DNA of 64,000 nt from Rheinheimera oceanensis (GTDB lineage: Bacteria; Pseudomonadota; Gammaproteobacteria; Enterobacterales; Alteromonadaceae). The position numbers and the translations under genes are program-made. The stretch's first letter is position 1; each line of letters begins with the position of its first letter. The notes under the pieces are model-generated. The model saw only the letters and a list, made by a program, of their open reading frames with translations. It did no database searches and was not told the DNA's origin. The stretch is from contig NZ_JAGPNM010000001.1 of NCBI RefSeq assembly GCF_018831085.1, positions 124,001 to 188,000 of the forward strand, written 5' to 3'. Below are positions 8,292 to 15,515 of this stretch, piece after piece.

Positions 8292-10718
8292 CTACTGCAC
8301 CAGCAGTTCTGCACTGGCCAGTACTGCAGTACAGGCCGCTTTGGCAATGGTTCGGCTGCGGTCACTGCTACAGGCACCGCTGCAGGTACTTAAGCGGGTG
8401 ATCAGCGCATCCAGTTCAGCTTCAACGTCGGCCCGCAATGCTGAAGTTGCCGGTGACAACGGCATTAGCCGGTTTAGTAGCGGCTGCACAACCAATGGCC
8501 GGTTGGCCAGGCTGTAAGTGGTAGCCGGGGGGGCGCTAAAGTCTGCCGCCGGGAACCAGCTCTGGCGCAAACTGGTATCTTCAATCGCCGCGTTGCAATA
8601 GGCTATCGCCAACTGCGTGATCGCCATCTGCTGCGCCGAGACAAAGGTATCAATGGCCTCCGCTGCCGGTAACTGGCGCTGTATGGTCTGATAAACGCCT
8701 GCTACCGCTGCTTGTTGCTGTGCTACGCCGGTCAGCGCGCTCATACTGGCATGAATTTCGGCAAAGGTTCTCAGGCCAATATCACTGCTCTGGCTGGTGC
8801 TGGCGATAATTTGTTGTACCGGCACACTGATGCCGGTGCGTACATTTTCCAGGCTGCCGATACGGCCGAATGATAAAAAGAACTCGTCGCTGGCGGCGCC
8901 TTGCTCGGCAGCGATAATAGTGCCCTGTGCCGACAACACTACTCCCTCTGACAGTACCGTGCCGGATGCCAGGTTAAAGCTTTGTTTTAACCAGCTTTGG
9001 CCGGTTACCGCTTCTTTACCGTTAATGCCGACCGCCATGCCGCTGACTGTCAGTGCCTGTGGCAGGCTGCGCCCTTCAAGGTTAATCAGATAAGGGGAGT
9101 TAAACAGATAAGAGTAATTATCAAACTGGGCCACTTCAAACACGATATAACTGTCGGGCAGGTTAATCAGTTCGCCAATACCAAATAACAGATAAAACTT
9201 CTGCCCGACACCAACAGTATAGTTTTGCTGAATTTGCGCCGCAGTTAAGGCTTTATTGTGAATAGCCAGCAAGCGTATGGTGCCCTGCCACTGACGGTTG
9301 CCATTGGCCTCGTTACCGACAATCAGCGCATAGCTGTCATCCCAGTTACGGATAGCTTCGGCGGCATCGCGTACTCCGCTGTCCTGGCCGTTAATATAAA
9401 TACGCCGGCCGTTTACCGGGTCTTGTGTCAGCACGACATGTTGTAATGTAGCCTGCAGCAGTTGATCGGCACCTGCCGTGCTTAATGCCGGCAAACCGGC
9501 AAAATCCGTGGCCGCAGAGCGCAGTAAAAAATTGTAGTTGTACTGTGTCTGGCCCAGCGTAAAGTTGCGCTCGGTGCTACTGCCAGCATAACTGACAATA
9601 GCTGCCGGGCCTTGCTGCGTCACATTAGCCGGCACTACCCAGGCTTCTACCGTTATTTCGCCGGTGGCGCTGATAAGGCGGGATAGCTTGCGGCTGTTTT
9701 GCGTGCTGGCCTGCGCCCGGCCGCTGTTAATCTGAATGCCCCAGCCGGTTACCCAGCTGATATCGCCCTGCAGGCTTAAGTTTGCCGCCGGCTCTACCCC
9801 CGAAGTATCGTAGGCAATAGCGCCACGGCCTGCTTTAAACTGGTAAAACGCAATCTGGTTAGCTTCAAAACGGCCACCGCTGGAGGCCACCACACCATCG
9901 TCCAGCCGCAAGGCCTTAGACGGCACTAAGGCCGGGTCCAGCTCAGTTAGCTCAACACTGTCGGCTATCTGGCGCACCGCAGCCAGCATAGTGGCCGCAT
10001 CATCGTCACAGTTTGACCAGCAGTTATGAAACTCACCCGCCAGCCGGGCGACAAAGCGCGACAATTCAGGGTTGTTGAGGTTAATCAGCTTACGGCTGGC
10101 CTGATACGCCGCGGCCAGATCGCTGTCGGCAAAAAATGGCGACTGGGTTTGTGCAGCATCCGGCGCATGGCAGTTTACACAGTGCTGACGCAGCAGCGGA
10201 TACACTGTGCCGCCAAACAAGGTAGCATCGTCCGGCAGAGCTTTGCTGGCACCGGGTTCACGCACCGGTGGCGCAACCAGGGTTACTGTAGCGCTTTGTG
10301 TATCAGTACTGTTAGCCCAGTTACGTACCCACTGCGCCATAGTATCGGCGCAGGCACTGTCGCTGGCTTGCCAGCAGTTATGGCCGCCGGCCAGTTTAGT
10401 TACCAGCAGCGATTGCGCCGGATCAGCCAAGTTAACCAATGGCCTGGCCGCGGCATAGGCCAGGTTAATGTCGTCGTTACGGGCAAAAAACGGCGCGGTA
10501 TTACCGGCAACATGACAGGCACCGCAGCGGTTGCCAGCGGCGATATTGTCCCACAACGTAAGTTTAAACAGCTGAATATCAGCCGTTTGCGGCGCAGGCC
10601 CGGTGTAATTAACATTATCTTCCTGTACCGGCGGTGGCGGGTTTTGTTCTACCTCTGCACCACCACAACCGGCCAACAGCAGGCTTAGCGTCAATAATGG
10701 GAGTAAAAATAACTTCAT
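8292..10718 (-). CDS. LamG-domain lipoprotein with two CxxCH haem sites
   Basis: 808 residues. A lipoprotein signal ends in LLLAGC (Cys18), so the protein is membrane-anchored. Two c-type haem motifs follow, CGACH at 65-69 and CVNCH at about 179-183, in two similar cytochrome-like segments that each contain an FFA...AYxAxRxLxN stretch. Residues about 290-500 look like a LamG/concanavalin-like jelly-roll (GEITVEAWVVPANV, RRIYINGQ, IRLLAIHNKALTAAQI). The rest is Ala/Gln-rich with two further Cys pairs near the end. The ATG is 4 bases after the preceding stop with a GGAGA site. It may place haem and a carbohydrate- or ligand-binding domain on the cell surface. No experimental relative is known to me. 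Confidence 0.75.
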   Translation of the reverse strand: MKLFLLPLLTLSLLLAGCGGAEVEQNPPPPVQEDNVNYTGPAPQTADIQLFKLTLWDNIAAGNRCGACHVAGNTAPFFARNDDINLAYAAARPLVNLADPAQSLLVTKLAGGHNCWQASDSACADTMAQWVRNWANSTDTQSATVTLVAPPVREPGASKALPDDATLFGGTVYPLLRQHCVNCHAPDAAQTQSPFFADSDLAAAYQASRKLINLNNPELSRFVARLAGEFHNCWSNCDDDAATMLAAVRQIADSVELTELDPALVPSKALRLDDGVVASSGGRFEANQIAFYQFKAGRGAIAYDTSGVEPAANLSLQGDISWVTGWGIQINSGRAQASTQNSRKLSRLISATGEITVEAWVVPANVTQQGPAAIVSYAGSSTERNFTLGQTQYNYNFLLRSAATDFAGLPALSTAGADQLLQATLQHVVLTQDPVNGRRIYINGQDSGVRDAAEAIRNWDDSYALIVGNEANGNRQWQGTIRLLAIHNKALTAAQIQQNYTVGVGQKFYLLFGIGELINLPDSYIVFEVAQFDNYSYLFNSPYLINLEGRSLPQALTVSGMAVGINGKEAVTGQSWLKQSFNLASGTVLSEGVVLSAQGTIIAAEQGAASDEFFLSFGRIGSLENVRTGISVPVQQIIASTSQSSDIGLRTFAEIHASMSALTGVAQQQAAVAGVYQTIQRQLPAAEAIDTFVSAQQMAITQLAIAYCNAAIEDTSLRQSWFPAADFSAPPATTYSLANRPLVVQPLLNRLMPLSPATSALRADVEAELDALITRLSTCSGACSSDRSRTIAKAACTAVLASAELLVQ

Positions 10719-10721
10719 TGG

Positions 10722-11918
10722 TTAGTCTCCCATGCAGTAAGTGGCAGTGTCGGCAAACACCTGTTTCAGGCGGTAACCGCCACTGCGAAAACTGTCGGTA
10801 ATGCTGTGCAGTGCCGTCACATCGCTGAGGTTTTCCGGCTCGCGCAGGCATACCGTACGAAATACCTTTTTTACCTGGCACTGAGCAAAGGCCGTGCTGT
10901 TAGCCAGCTCCTGGCCCAGGCTTCTGGCACCGCTACCTTCGCCCGGCAGGCTGTTATCCCACCCCAGCGCCTGGTTCTGCCCTTCGCGCCAGTAGTTAGT
11001 CCAGCTGTCATCGGGCGTACGAAAACCATAGGGAAAGGTACCGGCATTGATATGGTATTTGGGTTGTACCCGGCTTTGTGTGCTCGCATTTTGCGTACCG
11101 CTTTGCTGATAAAAAATGCGGCCATTGCTGCCGCCCTCGTCAGTAAACTGGTAATCGTAGTAAGCAAATGCTTGCGCCAATGGGTCCATGCCGGCGTGAC
11201 AGCCGACACAGCGGTTGTTAAAAATACGGCTGTCGCCTCCGGGGCTACGGCTGACATCCTGCCGGATCTTGTCGGTTGGCGTAGTGATATCCTGCAGCGG
11301 CTCTAAATCGGTGCACAGCTGGCTCATCAGCGTAAAACGAAACATGGCGCGGTTAGTGCCAAGGTAAAAAAATGCCTTCGCAGCCGCACGGCTGGTCATG
11401 ACCCCCGCCGCTGCCTCTGCCGGAATACCATTAAGTGTGCTTTGCGCCCTTGGTTGTAAGTGCTGGGCCAGATCAACAGCTTCACGCTCCAGTGCCAGAT
11501 AGTGTTCGTTATTGTTGCTCTGATAAGGGGGCAGGCCCAGGCTATCGGCACCAACATATAAAATATCAGTTTGCAGCAACTGGCGAAAATCTGCATCGTC
11601 ACGCACCAGGCCAATTACTGTAGCGCTGTAATCGTTCAGCGGTTCAAACACATCCAGCTCGCGATTGGTGGCTGCTGAGGCAAACAACTTTAGCGTAGTG
11701 CGGTAAAAATCGGGGTGCTGCATGGCCAGCTCTGCGGCTGCCGTGGCATTACCGCCATCAATCAGCGCCTGCATCTGGCTTAAGGTGGCCGCATCTGCCG
11801 GTACACCGGCGATACGGTCATGCAGCCTTTTTGCCTGCTCCAGTGAACCGGCCTGTGCCATCGCAACAAAAAGCAAACTGCCAAACACCGCTACTCTGAC
11901 ATAGCCTGGATAACGCAT
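10722..11918 (-). CDS. exported mono-haem protein of the DUF1588/DUF1592-like group
   Basis: 398 residues with a signal peptide (MRYPGYVRVAVFGSLLFVAMAQA). One haem motif, CVGCH near residues 236-240, lies in NRCVGCHAGMDPLAQAFAYYDY, which strongly recalls the C-x-x-CH-x-x-MDPLG-x-A segment of the planctomycete-type DUF1588/DUF1592 cytochrome proteins. ATG 11918 is preferred: GGAGG sits 8 bases upstream; an ATG at 11924 has only 2 bases of spacing. It follows the AgmX/TonB-like gene by 23 bases and precedes the LamG lipoprotein by 3, so all three haem-site proteins of this array are exported. Electron partner and substrate are unknown. Confidence 0.7.
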   Translation of the reverse strand: MRYPGYVRVAVFGSLLFVAMAQAGSLEQAKRLHDRIAGVPADAATLSQMQALIDGGNATAAAELAMQHPDFYRTTLKLFASAATNRELDVFEPLNDYSATVIGLVRDDADFRQLLQTDILYVGADSLGLPPYQSNNNEHYLALEREAVDLAQHLQPRAQSTLNGIPAEAAAGVMTSRAAAKAFFYLGTNRAMFRFTLMSQLCTDLEPLQDITTPTDKIRQDVSRSPGGDSRIFNNRCVGCHAGMDPLAQAFAYYDYQFTDEGGSNGRIFYQQSGTQNASTQSRVQPKYHINAGTFPYGFRTPDDSWTNYWREGQNQALGWDNSLPGEGSGARSLGQELANSTAFAQCQVKKVFRTVCLREPENLSDVTALHSITDSFRSGGYRLKQVFADTATYCMGD

Positions 11919-11941
11919 TTTCATCACCTCCGGCTGTGTTA

Positions 11942-12889
11942 TCAGCCTGGTAAAAATTCTACTGTCCACTGCGAGCGGGTTAACGCTACGGCTTCAGCAC
12001 CAAAATTAACGGAACCTAAGCGCAGCACCAGCTGCCGTTCAAGTTTGCTGTCGTTAAGCTCACTTTGTACTATGCTGACTTCTGCCAGGCTACCGTCTGG
12101 TTTAATCACCAGCTCAAACACCACCTTGCCTTTTAACAAGGGGTTGGCACGCAACGCCCGGCTATACAGGGTGTACAGGCTACTTTTATTCGCTTCCAGT
12201 ACCCGGCGGATAGCCGCTTCTGAGCGGCCCTGCCCGGCGCTGTTGCCGCTGGCATTAGCATTGCTGCGGTTTTGCTGCTCAGCGCGGCCGGTAGCCGATA
12301 AGCCTTTTAATTCAGCTTCGGCCAGCGCGGTAGTGCCGGTATCGGCCAGTTCAGAGCGTGCTATATCGCCAGCCACTGCAGCCGCCTGCACCGCAGTAAA
12401 TTGTTTGCTGGCGTCATTACGCAACAGCTTACGTTCTACCTGGGTAGCTTGCTGCTCACCGCTGCTTTTTACCTGCGGTGCGGTATTGTTCAGCTGAAAG
12501 CTTTGCCTAAGCGCTGCCAAATCATCTTTCATTGCCAGCAAACCAGCCTGTTGTGCCTGCTCGCGCGCCCGTTGCGGGTCCGGCTTTACCGGTTCAGCAA
12601 CGGCGGGCACAGGTTCGGTTACGGCAACCGGCTCAGGTTTTGGCTGGGGCAACGGTTCCTGCACCGGTGGCGGCTCCGGCGGAGGCGGCGCTTTGCGCTC
12701 TTCCAGCACTACCCGCGCCAGCTGTGGCGGCAATTGCTCCTGCACTTGCCGGCTGCGCTCCGGTACTTTTAGCGCAGGTATCAGTACTGCAAATACCAGC
12801 CATAACGCAAAACCCAGCCATAACAGCCGGTAAAAGCGTTTGTCTTCAAATTGCCAGTTGCTGTTATCAGTGAGAGTTGCCGTTGTCAT
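11942..12889 (-). CDS. AgmX/PglI C-terminal domain (TonB-like) envelope-spanning protein
   Basis: 315 residues. One transmembrane helix near residues 18-38 (RLLWLGFALWLVFAVLIPAL), then a Pro-rich stretch about 55-110 (PPPPEPPPVQEPLPQPKPEP) able to span the periplasm, a helical Gln/Ala region, and a C-terminal domain from about 225 with IRRVLEANKSSLYTLYSRAL and GKVVFELVIKPDGSL, the signature of the AgmX/PglI (GltJ-type) C-terminal domain. The ATG at 12889 overlaps the previous stop (ATGA). With the ExbB and two ExbD genes upstream it forms a Ton/Tol/Agl-type motor in which this protein would carry force to the outer membrane. Confidence 0.85.
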   Translation of the reverse strand: MTTATLTDNSNWQFEDKRFYRLLWLGFALWLVFAVLIPALKVPERSRQVQEQLPPQLARVVLEERKAPPPPEPPPVQEPLPQPKPEPVAVTEPVPAVAEPVKPDPQRAREQAQQAGLLAMKDDLAALRQSFQLNNTAPQVKSSGEQQATQVERKLLRNDASKQFTAVQAAAVAGDIARSELADTGTTALAEAELKGLSATGRAEQQNRSNANASGNSAGQGRSEAAIRRVLEANKSSLYTLYSRALRANPLLKGKVVFELVIKPDGSLAEVSIVQSELNDSKLERQLVLRLGSVNFGAEAVALTRSQWTVEFLPG

Positions 12890-13407
12890 GGCGCCTCCAC
12901 AGCCGGTGCCATAGCTTCCACTGCCAGCGATAAATCGCGGTATTCGGTAGCAGCACAAATAGCCATTAACCGGCGCAGCAGCGCGTAAGGTGTGGCAGCA
13001 TCACCTAAAATTGTCAGAGCCCTGCCTGCCTGCTGTTGTTCTGGCGCTAAAGGCCCGGCCCGGTTGGCCAGGTAATTCAGCTCAGCAGTTAATGCCTCTG
13101 TCAGCTCAGGCAGCCAATTATTGCTGTCTTGTTGCCAGTCGCCCTGCCACACCGGCTTGCCCTGCACCAGCACACCATTAGCGGTAATGGTTAACATCAC
13201 TTTTTCGCTGGGTAACTGCTCAGACACTGAACGCGGCAAGTTGATATCTTTATTGCTTTGCAGCACTTTAACTTCAGACTGGTTCACCATCAGAAAGAAC
13301 ACCAGTATGGTAAAAATATCCATCAGCGCGACCAGATTCAGTTTACCAGCCTGCGCCAGACGTTGATTTTGCCGCTCTAAGCGTTTGGCGCGAAATGACA
13401 TTTTCAT
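12886..13407 (-). CDS. ExbD/TolR-type motor protein (second)
   Basis: 173 residues, one N-terminal transmembrane helix (LNLVALMDIFTILVFFLMV, about 23-41) with the conserved membrane Asp (D30) that carries protons in ExbD/TolR/MotB-like stators, followed by a periplasmic domain of TolR type with MLTITANGVLVQGKPV. It overlaps both neighbours by four bases (ATGA). Two adjacent ExbD-like genes, as here, are a feature of the Agl/Nfs motors (AglQ and AglS) and of several gammaproteobacterial Ton-like loci. Partner: the ExbB/MotA-like protein at 13906-14565. Confidence 0.88.
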   Translation of the reverse strand: MKMSFRAKRLERQNQRLAQAGKLNLVALMDIFTILVFFLMVNQSEVKVLQSNKDINLPRSVSEQLPSEKVMLTITANGVLVQGKPVWQGDWQQDSNNWLPELTEALTAELNYLANRAGPLAPEQQQAGRALTILGDAATPYALLRRLMAICAATEYRDLSLAVEAMAPAVEAP

Positions 13408-13922
13408 TCACTGCCCTCCGCTTTGGGTAGCTCGCCCAGTGATATTTGCGGAAACAGCTCTGCATCTACCAACTGCGCGGCTACCACGGCTTTAAACGAG
13501 CGCACAGTGTCCATTGCTGTTACCAGTGTCTGGTAATCCAGATCGTCGGGCGCCAGAATGGTAATGTCCTGTTTTTCTATTTGTTTTTGTGAAAAGGTTA
13601 GCTTTAAATCCTGCAAATACAGGCTAAGCGAGGCAAAATCCAGCGCGCCCTGCTCTGTCAGTTCAAATACCCGCAGCGGTTCACCGGCCGGATAATTCAG
13701 CCGTAGCCTGTCGGCGTGGATCTCCAGCTCCAGTTGCTGCGGTTGTTCTTGCTCTTGCTGCAGTTGCTGTTCGCTTAATGGCGGCAGCTGAATATTCAGC
13801 ACGCGAATTTGTGCAAACACCAGGCTTAGCAGCAATACCGGCACCAGCACGATCATCAGGTTCATAAAGGACGTGATATCAAGCTCGGCATCGGCAAGGG
13901 GTGCTTTACGCCGCTTTATCAT
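13404..13922 (-). CDS. ExbD/TolR-type motor protein (first)
   Basis: 172 residues from ATG 13922 (MIKRRKAPLADAELDITSFM). The transmembrane helix is about residues 17-38; the acidic residues Asp16 and those just before it stand where ExbD/TolR place the proton-carrying Asp. The periplasmic part is Gln-rich (EQQLQQEQEQPQQ) and then a TolR-like alpha/beta domain (LEIHADRLRLN, ITILAPDDLDYQTLVTAMD). The start overlaps the end of the ExbB gene by 17 bases; an upstream ATG at 13949 is possible. It differs clearly from its neighbour, so the pair would form a heteromeric stator. Confidence 0.85.
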   Translation of the reverse strand: MIKRRKAPLADAELDITSFMNLMIVLVPVLLLSLVFAQIRVLNIQLPPLSEQQLQQEQEQPQQLELEIHADRLRLNYPAGEPLRVFELTEQGALDFASLSLYLQDLKLTFSQKQIEKQDITILAPDDLDYQTLVTAMDTVRSFKAVVAAQLVDAELFPQISLGELPKAEGSE

Positions 13923-14565
13923 CCGCGCCACCATCAGTTTGTTTGGCAATACTGTTCATCAGCTTAATACCGACCATTTCCATGGTATCGATAATGCTGG
14001 CGGTTTTGCCCTGCAGTAAGGCATGAACAAACACCAGCGGAATGGCGGTAATAAGGCCAAAGGCAGTGGTGTTCATTGCTACCGAAATACTCGATGACAG
14101 CAAGCTGGCTTTCTCTGAAGGATCAGCATTGGCCACCGCTGAAAACGCGGCAATTAAGCCCATAATGGTACCCAGCAAGCCCAGCAAAGTGGCTACGTTA
14201 GCCAGTGTGGCCAGAAACGGCGTGCGCTTTTGCAACCGCAGGCTGTATTCCAGTACCACCTCTTCCATTGCGTATTCCATGTCTTCACGCTTAGACGATG
14301 AACGCAAACGGTGCACCCCACTGACCAGCATCGCCAGGAGCGGAGCACTGCTACTGGCGGCCAGTTGCACAATGCGGCTGGTGTCGGCCTGCGTTACCGC
14401 ACTTTGAACCTGTGCCATAGCGCGCTGGTTTACACCATATACACTGCGTAAAAACCACCAGCGTTCAACGGCAATAACGATGCCGAGTACCAGGATAAAA
14501 GCGATAGGGTAAATAAACACGCCGCCTTCCTGCAAAAACCGAACTATGCCGTTTAACAACTCCAT
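13906..14565 (-). CDS. MotA/TolQ/ExbB proton channel protein
   Basis: 219 residues of the TolQ/ExbB/MotA family. Three membrane helices: about 18-38 (IYPIAFILVLGIVIAVERW), 125-147 (LATLANVATLLGLLGTIMGLI) and 165-185. GLLGTVxG-type motif LLGLLGTIMGLIAAF and the following SSSISVAMNTTAFGLITAIP are diagnostic. AGAGGA precedes the ATG. It would form the pentameric inner-membrane channel around the ExbD pair and power the AgmX-like protein. Within the array it marks the start of the motor submodule (13906 down to 11942). Confidence 0.92.
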   Translation of the reverse strand: MELLNGIVRFLQEGGVFIYPIAFILVLGIVIAVERWWFLRSVYGVNQRAMAQVQSAVTQADTSRIVQLAASSSAPLLAMLVSGVHRLRSSSKREDMEYAMEEVVLEYSLRLQKRTPFLATLANVATLLGLLGTIMGLIAAFSAVANADPSEKASLLSSSISVAMNTTAFGLITAIPLVFVHALLQGKTASIIDTMEMVGIKLMNSIAKQTDGGADDKAA

Positions 14566-14578
14566 GAAAAATGTCCTC

Positions 14579-14884
14579 TTATTGCTTTTGTGGATTAACT
14601 GTTGGGGTAGTTTTCTCGCCAGCCTGATTACCCTGCTGTACGGCGATAAAACGTAAAAATTGCTGCCGATCCAGTGGCGACAGTGCCGGCGCCTGCTGGG
14701 TTAATGGCTCGCCGGGAATGCGGATCACGCTAACCGGGCTTTGCCACGGCAGTACATATATGGTTTTCGGTTGTTCCTGATTACCGCTAATGGTGCTTTC
14801 CACCTGTACCTGCTGCTCGCGCTGTTGCGCCAACAGGCTAAAACTGGCCACTGATACTATGCAAACTAACATCAATCTATTCAT
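14579..14884 (-). CDS. small exported protein of unknown function
   Basis: 101 residues starting MNRLMLVCIVSVASFSLLAQQ, a signal peptide, followed by a short Gln-rich polar chain with YVLPWQSPVSVIRIPGEP. I recognise no family. ATG 14884 is chosen because it gives a clean signal peptide and overlaps the end of the TPR lipoprotein gene by 8 bases (ATGAATAG); a longer frame from 14944 would lose the signal. Its place between the TPR gene and the motor genes suggests a periplasmic accessory part of the array. Confidence 0.6.
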   Translation of the reverse strand: MNRLMLVCIVSVASFSLLAQQREQQVQVESTISGNQEQPKTIYVLPWQSPVSVIRIPGEPLTQQAPALSPLDRQQFLRFIAVQQGNQAGEKTTPTVNPQKQ

Positions 14885-15515
14885 TCGCAGCCTCCTGCTC
14901 CAGTTGTTGCTCCAGCAGCGCCAGCCAGGCTTTGGCCTGCTCATCTTGTGTCATGGCATAGTATTGCTGGTAGTGATAATGCGCAGCTAACGGCTCGCCC
15001 AGATAAAGCTCATACAAAAATGCCAGATTTTTATGCGCCAGGGCGTAATCTGGTTGTGCCTGTAACGCCCGTTGAAAATGTCGCTCGGCCTGGCGGAAGT
15101 TCCCCTGCTGGCGGGCCAAAATACCCAGCAGATTATGGCTGGCACTATGAGTGGCAGAGGCCTTCACCGCCTGTTGCAGGCTGTTTTGTGCCCCGGCAGC
15201 ATCACCAGTGTGCCACTGGCTTAGTGCCAGGTTGTACCAGATACCGGCAAAGCTGCCTTGCTGCGTTGCCAGCGCACTGAATATAGTTTGCGCCGCGCTG
15301 TACTGCCCAGCAACTAACAAAGCTTTGCCTTCAGTGAATTGTTGCTGTTGCAAAGCGCTTAATTGCGCTGCTGCAACCACCGGCGCAGCAGGAGGTGTGG
15401 ATACCGGCAACTGGCTGCAAGCGGTCAGGCTGCATAAGGCTGCAGCCAGCAAATAGTTAACCAGAGCATCTTTAGCCAGAGTATATTTCGCCAGGATGTG
15501 TTTAATCAGCGGCAT
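14877..15515 (-). CDS. TPR-repeat lipoprotein
   Basis: 212 residues with a lipoprotein signal whose lipobox is SLTAC (Cys about 33). The mature part has at least three tetratricopeptide repeats, e.g. GIWYNLALSQWHTGDAAGA, ASHNLLGILARQQGNFRQAE and ALAHKNLAFLYELYLGEP. Such proteins act as scaffolds at the envelope; GltE in the Myxococcus Glt complex is a TPR lipoprotein of similar position, though I infer this only from architecture. The start overlaps the end of the large TPR gene by 14 bases. Confidence 0.78.
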   Translation of the reverse strand: MPLIKHILAKYTLAKDALVNYLLAAALCSLTACSQLPVSTPPAAPVVAAAQLSALQQQQFTEGKALLVAGQYSAAQTIFSALATQQGSFAGIWYNLALSQWHTGDAAGAQNSLQQAVKASATHSASHNLLGILARQQGNFRQAERHFQRALQAQPDYALAHKNLAFLYELYLGEPLAAHYHYQQYYAMTQDEQAKAWLALLEQQLEQEAANE

